Assembly (NCBI RefSeq): GCF_041435055.1
Contig: NZ_CP108002.1
Span: 124,001 to 188,000, forward strand
From: Streptomyces sp. NBC_00341
Lineage (GTDB): Bacteria; Actinomycetota; Actinomycetes; Streptomycetales; Streptomycetaceae
Length of the DNA: 64,000 nucleotides
Reading direction: 5' to 3'
Position numbers and translations under genes: made by a program. Shown here piece by piece: positions 1 through 7,022 of the stretch (position 1 is the stretch's first letter; each line of letters begins with the position of its first letter). Under the pieces are notes generated by a model. The model did no database searches and was not told where the DNA came from. It was given only the letters and a program-made list of their open reading frames with translations.

Positions 1-2
1 CC

Positions 3-290
3 CGCACCACCCCATACACGCCCAAGCACACCCACCTCAAAGACGACCACGCACCCCTTCGCGACGGCGAGGTGGTCCCGGTCGAAATCGAACTCATCCC
101 CAACACCGGACTGATCCGGACCGGCCAGCGCCTGCGCATCGACATCCAGCCCTACGACGGAGTCGCCCACGGTGTCCCCCACGAGTACGACGCCGCCTAC
201 CACGCAGGCGCAACCAACACCGTGCACACCGGTCCGGACCGCATCAGCTACGTGCAACTCCCGATCGTGCCGCACCGCCCGACACCGTAG
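3..290 (+). CDS. CocE/NonD-family hydrolase, C-terminal end (partial)
   Basis: The reading frame is open from the window edge to TAG at 288-290, so only the last ~95 residues are visible. They match the C-terminal jelly-roll domain of the X-Pro dipeptidyl-peptidase/cocaine esterase (CocE/NonD) hydrolases. The supporting motifs are VVPVEIELIPNTGLIRTGQR (charge-alternating strand, then the 'G-x-R-L-R-I' strand), followed by an NTVHTGPDR segment and the terminal YVQLPIVP. The catalytic alpha/beta-hydrolase domain lies upstream, outside the window. A GTG at 72 could be mistaken for a start, but coding continues upstream of it. The family assignment is by recognition of the terminal motif; the substrate cannot be inferred. 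Confidence 0.65.
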   Translation, partial: RTTPYTPKHTHLKDDHAPLRDGEVVPVEIELIPNTGLIRTGQRLRIDIQPYDGVAHGVPHEYDAAYHAGATNTVHTGPDRISYVQLPIVPHRPTP

Positions 291-423
291 TCCTCACGGA
301 GCACCAGGGCCGGCCCCGGCAGCGTCCTGCGCTGCCCGGGCAGCAGCACGTAAGAGACGGCTTTGCGGCCGTACCCCTTGCGAACGCGCTCGCGGTCGCG
401 AAGGTGCTGTGTGGCGGGCGCGC

Positions 424-496
424 ATTGACGTCCAACTCAGTCGCCGCAGACCAGCACGCCGCACACGACTAACTTCACTGTCGAAGGACACCAAAT
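424..496 (+). repeat. Inverted-repeat cassette, copy 1 (unoccupied site)
   Basis: A 20-bp unit ending in ACTCAGTCG (424-443, + strand) faces a similar unit on the opposite strand (466-485), with a ~22-bp spacer. The block then runs into GGACACCAAA. The whole block recurs at 3811-3858 joined to 5674-5696, at roughly 83% identity by eye, with nearly all differences being transitions. In this copy the CGACTAACTTC core is uninterrupted. In the other copy the IS630-type element sits exactly at the TA. The unit family is approximately TTTGACAGYGAACYTAGTCG. Confidence 0.75.
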
Positions 497-520
497 GTCC
501 TTTGTCATCCAATCGAGGCG

Positions 521-570
521 TTTGACAGCGAACTCAGTCGTTTCGGCCTCTTTGACAGTGAACCTAGTCG
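521..570 (+). repeat. Two tandem 20-bp units with 30-bp period
   Basis: TTTGACAGCGAACTCAGTCG (521-540) and TTTGACAGTGAACCTAGTCG (551-570) differ at three positions and are separated by exactly 10 bases. A degenerate third copy (about 13 of 20 matches) precedes them at 501-520. They belong to the same family as the cassette units at 424, 466, 3811 and 5674. TTGACA resembles a -35 hexamer, but the strong conservation of the 3' part (AGTCG) argues for a protein-binding site or transposon-end relic instead. Function is unknown. Confidence 0.7.
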
Positions 571-994
571 TACGGGGTGAGCACGCTGGGTGCGCCGGAG
601 GCGGTACTGCTGGCGCACGTGCGATGGCTCTTGCGCTACCGTCATCCCCGCCGTGGGTAGGTCGAATCCCCTTGGGCGCATCTCCCCAGGTGAGCCGGGT
701 CTCGGCTCCACGACCAAGCCCGTCTCTTTTCGGTGGACCTCGTGCCGTGCCCGTGCGGCCATGCCCGCCGCGTCGTCGTAGACCAGGCGACCCCGGCACG
801 CGCCAGGCGATCGCGCACCCGCGCCCGCTCCGGCGGACCCGCCCCCCTTGTCGTAACGCGCGTCGTGCTCCGTCACCGAATCCATCAGTGGATCGGTGAC
901 TGGATCGGTCATGCCGACCGACCCTGGTGATGAGTTTTCGCGTCCGCACCCGTCATACCTACGACGGGACACGACGAGGCGGAAGGGTGACGTG

Positions 995-1993
995 ATGAGT
1001 GCGGACACGCGGCTGGAAGAGCTGGGCTTGAGCGGGCTGGGCGAGGTCGGCGAGCCGGCGTTCTCTGGGCTGGCGGAGCGGCACCGGCGGGAGCTGCACG
1101 TGCACTGCTACCGGATGCTCGGGTCGTTCGAGGACGCCGAGGACACCGTGCAGGAAACGTTCCTCCGTGCCTGGCGGCGGCGGGAGACCTTCGAGGGGCG
1201 GTCGACGTTCCGGGCCTGGCTGTACCGGATTGCCACCAACGCCTGCCTGGACCTGCTCGCCAAGCACCGCCCGGAGCCTGCGACCGGTGGCGAAGTGCTG
1301 TGGCTGCAGCCCTACCCGGACCGGCTCCTCGATGAGCTGCCCGCGGGCGACGCGGACGAGCCGGAGACCCTCGCCGTCGCGCGGGAGACAATCGAGCTGG
1401 CGTACCTGGTCGCCGTCCAGCACCTCGCGCCGCGCCCACGGGCCGTGCTGATCCTGCGGGACGTGCTCGGCTGGCCGGCGAAGGAGGTCGCGGAGCTCCT
1501 CGGGGACTCCGTCAACTCCGTGAACAGCGCACTGCAGCGGGCCCGTGCCGGCATGCGGGAGCATCTGCCCGCCGAGCGGCAGGACTGGACCGGCGGCGAA
1601 CAGGACACCGGGACGCGCGAGTTGGTGCGCCGCTTCACCGAAGCCAGCGTCGCGACCGACGTCGGCAAGATCGCGGCCATACTGCGGGACGACGTCCGGT
1701 GCTCGATGCCGCCCACGCCGGGCCTATACATCGGCCGAGACGCGGTGGTGAACGACTGGGTCGAGGACGGCTTCGAGGGCATGACGGGCCTGCGCGCCGT
1801 CCCCACCTCCGTGAACCGGCAGCCCGCCGTCGCCTTCTACCTCTGGCAGAAGCAGGAGGGCGCGTACCTGCCGCTGACGATCGATGTCCTGCGGATCACC
1901 GGCGGGGTGATCACCGAGATCGTCACGTTCCACGACGACCGGTTCCCGCGGCTGGGGCTGCCGGAGCGCCTGCCGGCGGACGGCACGGAGTAG
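995..1993 (+). CDS. ECF RNA polymerase sigma factor with C-terminal SnoaL-like domain
   Basis: A 332-residue extracytoplasmic-function sigma factor of the long, SigG/SigJ-like kind. Region 2 spans about residues 20-90 (HCYRMLGSFEDAEDTVQETF, then FRAWLYRIATNACLDLL). Region 4 lies near 125-182 (LPRPRAVLILRDVLGWPA-like core, then a helix-turn-helix and QRARAGMREHL). A SnoaL/NTF2-like extension (about 200-325) ends in FHDDRFPRLGLPERL; such extensions replace separate anti-sigma factors in related groups. The ATG at 995 is preferred over an upstream in-frame start at 896, because GGAAGGG (981-987) sits 7 bases before it. The next gene starts 5 bases after the stop, so it is operonic with the cupin and DUF6069 genes. 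The inducing signal is unknown. Confidence 0.88.
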   Translation: MSADTRLEELGLSGLGEVGEPAFSGLAERHRRELHVHCYRMLGSFEDAEDTVQETFLRAWRRRETFEGRSTFRAWLYRIATNACLDLLAKHRPEPATGGEVLWLQPYPDRLLDELPAGDADEPETLAVARETIELAYLVAVQHLAPRPRAVLILRDVLGWPAKEVAELLGDSVNSVNSALQRARAGMREHLPAERQDWTGGEQDTGTRELVRRFTEASVATDVGKIAAILRDDVRCSMPPTPGLYIGRDAVVNDWVEDGFEGMTGLRAVPTSVNRQPAVAFYLWQKQEGAYLPLTIDVLRITGGVITEIVTFHDDRFPRLGLPERLPADGTE

Positions 1994-2225
1994 TCCCGGT
2001 GTGGACGCTCGCGCTGCGCGGTGGCGCGCGTGTGCCAGTGGTCGCGGAGGAGTGGTGCGACGCGTTCGGCGTCGTCACCCGCGGGCGGGTTCAGCTGGAG
2101 CTGCGCGACGGCGAGCTGGGGCAGGTCCTCGGACGCGGAGCCGGGTTCTGGCTCCGCGGCACCGGCGTCCGCGCCCTGCGCAACCCCGGCCGACGCACGG
2201 CGAGGGTGCGCGTCGTCACCCCTAG

Positions 2226-3138
2226 GCCGTGTCTTCAAAGCTGTTTTAGGTGTTGAGGGATCATGTCGGTTGTGGTGCGTCGTCATGAGCTGTCGGATGC
2301 TGAGTGGGCTGTCCTGTCGCGGTTGTTGCCGAGTTCGGGGACGGCGGGGCGGCCGCGGTCGGATGACCGCGTGGTGCTGAACGGGATTGTGTGGAAGTTG
2401 CGTACGGGGTCGGCCTGGCGGGATGTGCCGGAACGCTACGGCTCCTGGCAGACGCTCTACACGCGTTTCCGCAGGTGGGCGCTGGATGGCACGTTCTCTC
2501 GCATGCTGCGGGCTCTGCAGGCGGAGAAAGATGCGGCCGGGGACATCGACTGGCTGGTGTCGGTCGATTCCACGATCGTGCGGGCCCATCAGCACGCCGC
2601 CGGCGGCAAAAAGGGGTCACCGAGGGGGACGAAGCGGGTGATCACGCCCTCGGCAGATCCCGAGGCGGACTGAGCACCAAGCTCCACCTGGTCTGCGACG
2701 GACACGGCCGCCCACTCGCCTTCGTTCTGACCGGCGGGAACGTCAACGACTGCACTCGCTTCGAGGAGGTCCTGGACGCCATCTGCGTTCCCCGCATCGG
2801 TCCAGGCCGGCCACGCACCCGGCCCGACCACGTCATCGCGGACAAGGGCTACAGCTCCCGTAAGATCCGCGCCTACCTGCGAAAGCGCGGCATCCGCCAC
2901 ACGATTCCCGAACGCATCGACCAGGCCAGCGGCCGCCTACGCCGAGGCTCACGTGGCGGCCGACCACCGCGTTTCAACAGGGAGGTCTACCGACTCCGCA
3001 ACGTCGTCGAGCGCTGCTTCAACCGGCTCAAACAATGGCGCGGCCTGGCCACCCGCTACGACAAGACCCACGAGTCGTTCCAGGCCACCGTCACCATCGC
3101 CTCAATCCTGTTATGGATCTGACCTTTGAAGACACACT
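2226..3138 (+). mobile_element. IS5-family (IS427-group) insertion sequence with CTAG duplication
   Basis: A 913-bp element bounded by GTGTCTTCAAAG near the left end (2229-2240) and its exact reverse complement near the right end (3124-3135). CTAG flanks it on both sides (2222-2225 and 3139-3142), the YTAR target duplication known for the IS427 group. It carries one transposase in two overlapping frames. The good terminal repeats, intact target duplication and intact reading frames suggest a recent insertion. It inactivates the cupin gene and may be polar on the DUF6069 gene downstream. Confidence 0.9.
2263..3122 (+). CDS. IS5/IS427-group DDE transposase (two frames, programmed -1 shift)
   Basis: The first frame (2263-2673) encodes the DUF4096-type N-terminal domain (RRHELSDAEWAVLSRLLP, then LNGIVWKLRTGSAWRDVP) and the first catalytic Asp in WLVSVDSTIVRAHQH. 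The -1 frame carries the rest to TGA at 3120-3122. It includes STKLHLVCDGHGRPLAF, the second catalytic Asp in HVIADKGYSS and the Glu in VVERCFNRLKQWRG. The frames overlap at a run of five A and four G (2608-2616), a plausible slippery site. A shift there would give a fused protein of about 286 residues. Two-frame organisation is typical of this group. Confidence 0.9.
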
Positions 3139-3206
3139 CTAGGGCCAGGACCGTCACATGCAAGGCAACACCCCGTACGCCAGTTACCGAATGACGGAGG
3201 AACACC

Positions 3207-3662
3207 ATGAACAGCATGGATGACACCGGGGTCGTCGCAGGCGCGGCATCGGGCCGGTCCAGCCACACCCACCGGCTCCGCGGGCTCGCCGGCACCGGCT
3301 TCATCGCCACGCTCGCAGCGACGGTGGCCACCACCGTCGCCGCGGCGCTTGCCCAGGCCGTTGGCGTCAACTTCGAGATCCCCGACGGTGGCGAGACGAT
3401 CCCGTTGTCCGGGTTCGCCGTGGTGACCGGGTTCTTCTCGGTCGTGGGCATCGTCATTGCCGTCGCTTTTCTTCGTTGGAGCCCTCGCCCCGCGTTGCGA
3501 TTCGTGTGGACGGCAGTGTCGCTGACGGCGATCTCGTTGGTCCCGCCCCTCCTGTCCGGGGCGAACACTGCCACCATCGCCGCCCTCCTCGGGCTCCACC
3601 TCGTCCCTGCGGCGGTGATGATCCCCACTCTGGCGCGAAGCCTCCGCACCCGGACCGACTGA
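3207..3662 (+). CDS. DUF6069-family integral membrane protein
   Basis: A 151-residue protein with four predicted membrane segments (about residues 28-52, 66-88, 98-117 and 122-142), each alanine/valine-rich, and no charged active-site motif. It has the pattern of the DUF6069 family of small actinobacterial membrane proteins. ATG 3207 follows ACGGAGG (3194-3200) at good spacing and sits 12 bases after the reconstructed cupin stop. It therefore belongs to the sigma-factor operon. The insertion sequence upstream probably separates it from the original promoter. No biochemical role is known for the family. Confidence 0.75.
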   Translation: MNSMDDTGVVAGAASGRSSHTHRLRGLAGTGFIATLAATVATTVAAALAQAVGVNFEIPDGGETIPLSGFAVVTGFFSVVGIVIAVAFLRWSPRPALRFVWTAVSLTAISLVPPLLSGANTATIAALLGLHLVPAAVMIPTLARSLRTRTD

Positions 3663-3810
3663 CTGCGAGTCGACGTCAGGCTCACACCGCGCCAGGACGC
3701 GCCCGCAACCGGGCCCTGACACCTACGCCTGCGGGACGCTGCCACGCCGCCGACGGGCAGAGAGCACTGTTTGTGACGTGGGAGGTTGAAAAGAGCTCAT
3801 TGGCCCCTCC

Positions 3811-3858
3811 GTTGACATCCAACCTAGTCGCCGCAGGTCAGCGCGCTGCACTCGACTA
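3811..3858 (+). repeat. Inverted-repeat cassette, copy 2, left part
   Basis: GTTGACATCCAACCTAGTCG (3811-3830), a 22-bp spacer and CGACTA (3853-3858) match copy 1 at 424-471. The remainder of the cassette continues after the IS630-type element at 5674. The copy lies in the same orientation as copy 1, so the two form ~3.4-kb-apart direct repeats around the sigma-factor operon. Confidence 0.75.
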
Positions 3859-3884
3859 CTGAACTTGATTGGGTGATGTCGGGC
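3859..3884 (+). repeat. Left terminal inverted repeat of IS630-type element
   Basis: A 26-bp repeat beginning CTGAACTTGATTGGG. It is the exact reverse complement of 5648-5673. With the flanking TA and the outermost C/G bases the symmetry extends to 29 bp. Confidence 0.9.
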
Positions 3885-3926
3885 TGTTCGCCTGACGGAG
3901 CTGAGTCGGGTCGGTACCTGTGGGGT

Positions 3927-4990
3927 GTGAGATACGTGCAGGGCGGTGGCTTGACCGATGCCAAGAGGGCGGCAAGAGAGCGGATCCGGCTGGAAGCGGT
4001 CGGTCGCTTCGAGATCGGTGCAAAGAGCCGGGAGATCGCGGCCGCGCTGCGGGTGAGCGAGCGGTCGGTGGAGCGCTGGCGCCGTCAGTGGCGCGAGCGG
4101 GGTGAAGAGGGTGTCCGGTCGAAGGGATCGCCAGGTCGTCCGAGGCTTACGGCAGACCAAATTGCCAAAATGGAGCGGGAGTTGGAGCGTGGTCCGCTTG
4201 CTCATGGTTGGGCTGATCAGCGGTGGACGCTGGCGCGGGTGAAGACCTTGATCGGGCGCTTGTTTCACGTCAGCTACACGGTGGAGGGGACATGGCGGCT
4301 GCTGAAGCGTCATGGCTGGTCGTGGCAGCAGCCGGCCCGCCGGGCAATCGAACGTGACGACGACGCAGTGGAGTTGTGGAAGAAGGAGGTGTGGCCGCAG
4401 GTAAAAGCACGGCGGCGGTCCGCGATGCCTGGATCCTCTTCGAGGACGAGGCCAGCCAGTCGCTGAGGCCGCCACGCGCGAGGTCCTGGGGCCGGGTCGG
4501 CCGGACTCCTGTAGTCCGCGTCCGGGGACGGGGTTCAGGGCGGGTTTCGATGGCGGGAATGGTCTGCTTCCGTCCCGGAGACCGCTCCCGGCTGATCTGC
4601 AGTTTCCGCGTCCACCGGGGCCGCAAGGGCGAACCCAAGGGATTCACCTGGCAGGACTACCGCGACCTCATCGTGCGGGCGCATAACCAGCTCAAGGGCC
4701 CCATCGTCCTGGTCTGGGACAACCTGCGCACCCATCTCATGCCGCAGATGAAGGACTTCATCACCGCGAACGAGGACTGGCTGACCGTCTTCCATTTCCC
4801 GTCCTACGCACCTGACCTCAACCCGCAGGAAGGCATCTGGTCCCTGGTGAAACGGACGATCGGCGACCTCGCCGCCGCGAACCTCGACCAGCTCGCCATC
4901 GCTGTGAAAAGCAACCTCAAGAAGATCCAGTACCGGCCGCACCTCATCGACGGCTGTCTTGCCGGCGCCAGCCTGGCGCTGGACACCTGA
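3927..4990 (+). CDS. IS630-family transposase (two frames, -1 shift)
   Basis: Frame one (to 4466) carries the helix-turn-helix region: IRLEAVGRFEIGAKSREIAA, then SERSVERWRRQWRERG and a 'GSPGRPRLT' linker. The -1 frame (4376-4990) carries the DDE nuclease, with Asp in WILFEDEAS, Asp in VLVWDNLRTH and Glu in DLNPQEGIWSLVK, the D-D-E spacing of IS630. The frames overlap at 4376-4466. GGTAAAAGC near 4400 is a candidate slip site. GTG 3927 is preferred as the start because the earlier GTG (3873) and ATG (3876) lie inside the terminal repeat. Both frames are free of internal stops, so the element may be active. Confidence 0.88.
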
Positions 4991-5055
4991 TCTGGCCTGG
5001 TGTCGACCGTGCCTGGACCTGCGTGGCCGAAAAGCATCTCAGCCAGGGATCTTTG

Positions 5056-5550
5056 TCAGGCTGAGGTTGGAAGTATTGGGGGCTCTTCACCCTCCCCCGC
5101 AGGGGCTTCGGAGTGCTCGGCGATCCAGGCCAGCGTCTCTGGCGAAATCACGCCGTGTTCCTCCTCGTTGTTTCGCTTGGCCAGTCGCCGCAACAACTCA
5201 TCGTGATCAGCCTGGAAGTGGACGAGTCGCCACTTGGCGCCACACTCCGTAACCAACTGCTTGTAGTCGTCCCTGACCGCGCGGGTGCCCAGACCGTGAT
5301 CCAGCACTACCGAACGGCTTTCCCGTAGGAGTGCGACGAGCTGTCGCTGAACGCCCTCAATCACGGGAGCCTGAAGCGCGAGGTGTTCGTGCTCGGCGTG
5401 GTCTTTGCCGATCCGTCCATGCCGAGCTGTCATTTGGTCATCCACCGACAGACGGACGACACCGCCTCGTGCCAACGCCTTCGCGAAGGTGGTCTTGCCC
5501 GAGCCGGGCATGCCCGTAAGTAGCCATACGACAGCCTGAAGATCACTCAT
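5056..5550 (-). CDS. P-loop (AAA/zeta-type) kinase, transposon passenger
   Basis: A 164-residue small P-loop phosphotransferase. Walker A is at the extreme N-terminus (WLLTGMPGSGKTTFAKAL). An Asp pair follows in LSVDDQM where such kinases place the acceptor-binding acid, then SVVLDHG (Walker-B-like) and a basic lid (LLRRLAKRN). It fits the AAA_33/chloramphenicol-phosphotransferase/zeta-like group, which phosphorylates small molecules or acts as a toxin; the substrate cannot be told. ATG 5550 is preferred over a TTG at 5583 because the Walker A then lies ~15 residues in. The gene is convergent with the transposase (65-bp gap) and lies wholly inside the terminal repeats, so it moves with the element. 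No antitoxin-like partner is present. Confidence 0.82.
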   Translation of the reverse strand: MSDLQAVVWLLTGMPGSGKTTFAKALARGGVVRLSVDDQMTARHGRIGKDHAEHEHLALQAPVIEGVQRQLVALLRESRSVVLDHGLGTRAVRDDYKQLVTECGAKWRLVHFQADHDELLRRLAKRNNEEEHGVISPETLAWIAEHSEAPAGEGEEPPILPTSA

Positions 5551-5647
5551 CCCGCTGACCCTAACGGTCCCGGCGCGCTGCAACGAAGTGGATTCCGACC
5601 GCCGGGCTCACCGTCGAGCAGGGCTTGCGGAGCAAGATGAGCTGCAC

Positions 5648-5673
5648 GCCCGACATCACCCAATCAAGTTCAG
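5648..5673 (-). repeat. Right terminal inverted repeat of IS630-type element
   Basis: Exact reverse complement of 3859-3884, ending …AATCAAGTTCAG and followed by TA (5674-5675). Confidence 0.9.
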
Positions 5674-5696
5674 TAGCTTCGCTGTCAAAGGACACC
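5674..5696 (+). repeat. Inverted-repeat cassette, copy 2, right part
   Basis: TAGCTTCGCTGTCAAAGGAC and the following ACC continue the cassette split by the IS630-type element. They align with TAACTTCACTGTCGAAGGAC at 470-489. Only three positions differ across this part, all transitions. Confidence 0.75.
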
Positions 5697-5872
5697 AAAA
5701 CACAAAACAACCCCGAACAGAAAACCGTCCAAGGCTGTTTCAAGAAAGGCAGAATTACACGCTGAATTTCATGACGCCTTTCGCCTTATTTACGGTTGTT
5801 GTAGAACCGTCCGGGGCCCCGGCCCTCTGCGCGCAGCACACGGGCGGCGCGCAGAAGGTCCAGAAACCTCGT

Positions 5873-6106
5873 TCAGGAGTTGCCGCCGTAGCCCATGGGG
5901 CCCTCGCCGGGGAACTGCGCGGTTCCCTGGAACGTGCTCCCGTTGTCGAAGAAGGTGATGCTCCCGTCGCCCCCATTGCCCTGCCAGGTGACCGCAGTAC
6001 CGGTCCCGCTCGGTGAGTCGAAGTCGTCAGCCGTGGCGCCTCCCGCAGCGGTCAGAACGAGCAGAGCGGCCGGGGCGACAGTGAGGACGAATGTGGGCAT
6101 ACGCAC
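5873..6106 (-). CDS. Small secreted protein, unknown function
   Basis: A 77-residue product with a clear signal peptide (MRMPTFVLTVAPAALLVLTAAGGATA), predicted to be cut before DDFDSP. The mature chain of ~50 residues is rich in Gly, Thr and Asp (TAVTWQGNGGDGSITFFDNG) and has no cysteines. GTG 6106 or ATG 6100 could start it; TAGGAG lies about 8 bases before the GTG. It is probably a small exported beta-rich protein, and I do not recognise the family. It lies just right of the transposon and may have been separated from its original neighbours. Confidence 0.5.
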   Translation of the reverse strand: MRMPTFVLTVAPAALLVLTAAGGATADDFDSPSGTGTAVTWQGNGGDGSITFFDNGSTFQGTAQFPGEGPMGYGGNS

Positions 6107-6491
6107 GAGAACTCCTAGAATCGACGGGATGGTTCAGGGGACTATTCGAGCAGCCCCGATCTATCCCCAATGTCCGACACGTCGACCCGGAGAGCCTGTT
6201 TCCCGACTTACTGAACCCACGCCGCGAACCACCTCGTCGGCAGAGCCCCGGCGGGGCCCGGGACGTCCTCTTCGTCCCGGGCCCCGCTTGCCCGGACAGA
6301 CGGGCATGCGCGGAGGGCGGGCCCGTCACCCGCACACGGGCGGCAACCAGCCCCGCAGAGAACGTGAGCACCTGACCTCTCCCACGGCTATCGCGTGGAA
6401 AGACACCTCATGCGGCTAAGCCGTCAAGCGGAGCCCGGTCCCCGTCGGAAATCAGGTACTCGCTGCGGACACAGCCTGGGAGGCTGTGCGG
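6107..6491. other. Intergenic region with a strong hairpin
   Basis: There are 385 bases between divergent small genes. The only clear element is the perfect hairpin at 6251-6287. The promoter of the secreted-protein gene should lie near 6115-6160 and that of the rightward gene near 6400-6470. No further gene is convincing. Confidence 0.5.
6251..6287 (+). terminator. Perfect 15-bp stem-loop, bidirectional terminator-like
   Basis: GCGGGGCCCGGGACG (6251-6265) pairs without mismatch with 6273-6287 across a 7-base loop (TCCTCTT). There is no clear U-tract, as is usual for Streptomyces terminators. It is oddly placed between two divergent genes, so it may be the leftover terminator of a lost gene. 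Confidence 0.55.
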
Positions 6492-7022
6492 GTGACTGAG
6501 ACGACCCCTTACGACGCCGACCGTGCCCGATTCACCCGCCAGGCGCTGGCACGCCTGGTCCTCTGCGACCACGCCGTGGACGTAGCTGATAGCGCGAGGG
6601 GACTGGTCGCCACCGAGAACGACCCTGACACTGGTCCCGGGGGTCGGGTCAGCCAAGCGTTCCAGCTCATCGAACTCGCTCAACGCGCATTGGCCTCGGC
6701 CGTGATCTACGAACGCGAACGGGGCAGCTCCTGGTCGGAGATCGCCCAGTACTTGGGGATCGACGCCGCGGAAGCGGGCGCTCGTTTCGCAGCAGACCTG
6801 GACGGCTGGGACAAAGCCTTCGACGCTCCCTACCGCCTCGACGAAACCGGCCGCAAGCGCATACCGCAGCTGCCGACGGCGGCGTACGACCCCTCATGGG
6901 CCTGCGAACAGCTCGACCGCTGGGCCTACCTCCAGCGCCTTGGGATCGATCATGACCAGGCCGTAAGTTCCGGTCTGGTCATGGCCGCCCCGGAGGAGGA
7001 GTCCTCGTCAGTCACGCCGTAG
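6492..7022 (+). CDS. Hypothetical protein with sigma-4-like helix-turn-helix
   Basis: A 176-residue acidic protein. Residues ~55-85 read LIELAQRALASAVIYERERG and WSEIAQYLGIDAAEAGARF, a 'bulk helix plus helix-turn-helix' arrangement resembling region 4 of sigma factors. The rest is charged and Trp-rich (WAYLQRLGIDHDQ). GTG 6492 is chosen because GGGAGG (6478-6483) lies 8 bases upstream; the GTG at 6486 would be too close. Similar unassigned proteins are common in Streptomyces. It may be a DNA-binding accessory protein, but that is inference. Its 3' end overlaps the IS110 remnant by 11 bases. Confidence 0.6.
   Translation: MTETTPYDADRARFTRQALARLVLCDHAVDVADSARGLVATENDPDTGPGGRVSQAFQLIELAQRALASAVIYERERGSSWSEIAQYLGIDAAEAGARFAADLDGWDKAFDAPYRLDETGRKRIPQLPTAAYDPSWACEQLDRWAYLQRLGIDHDQAVSSGLVMAAPEEESSSVTP

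Larger units (their letters stand above)
291..994. other. Non-coding region rich in short repeats
   Basis: About 700 bases lie between the hydrolase end and the sigma-factor start. I find no convincing gene. The region holds repeat cassette copy 1 (424-496) and a 30-bp-period tandem repeat (521-570), listed separately. The stretch 580-900 has open frames on both strands, but none has a good ribosome site or a recognisable protein. The sigma-factor promoter should lie within 850-980. Confidence 0.5.
1999..3194 (+). pseudogene. Cupin-like gene split by an IS5-family insertion
   Basis: GTG at 1999, five bases after the sigma stop, opens a small beta-barrel (cupin-like) frame: WTLALRGGARVPV, then VTRGRVQLELRDGE and an arginine-rich end. 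The frame is broken at CTAG (2222-2225) by the element at 2226-3138. If one CTAG copy and the element are removed, the same frame continues through 3143-3191 for a further 17 codons (…RARTVTCKATPRTPVTE) to TGA at 3192-3194, just upstream of the next gene. The uninterrupted product would be ~92 residues. It was probably a partner of the sigma factor. The cupin call is tentative; the interruption is clear. Confidence 0.7.
3859..5673 (+). mobile_element. IS630-type element carrying a kinase passenger gene
   Basis: A 1,815-bp element bounded by perfect 26-bp inverted repeats (3859-3884 and 5648-5673) and flanked by TA on both sides (3857-3858 and 5674-5675). TA duplication is the hallmark of IS630/Tc1-mariner elements. 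It contains the two-frame transposase (3927-4990) and, on the opposite strand, a P-loop kinase gene (5056-5550), both inside the repeats. Typical IS630 elements are about 1.1-1.2 kb, so the passenger accounts for the extra length. Its borders are confirmed by the unoccupied homologous site at 466-485, where the flanking sequence runs straight through the TA. Confidence 0.9.

Noticed and set aside
501..570. Possible CRISPR array (regularly spaced repeats)
   Set aside because: Only two good units and one degenerate unit with a 10-base spacer, and no cas genes. This is not a CRISPR architecture.
580..900. Minus-strand frame upstream of the sigma gene (part of 505-1008)
   Set aside because: Composition is partly protein-like, but it has no start signal, overlaps the sigma-gene leader and matches no family known to me.
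5056..5550. Reading the transposon kinase as half of a toxin-antitoxin pair
   Set aside because: No small partner gene overlaps or adjoins it inside the element, so the toxin idea is left only as one possibility.
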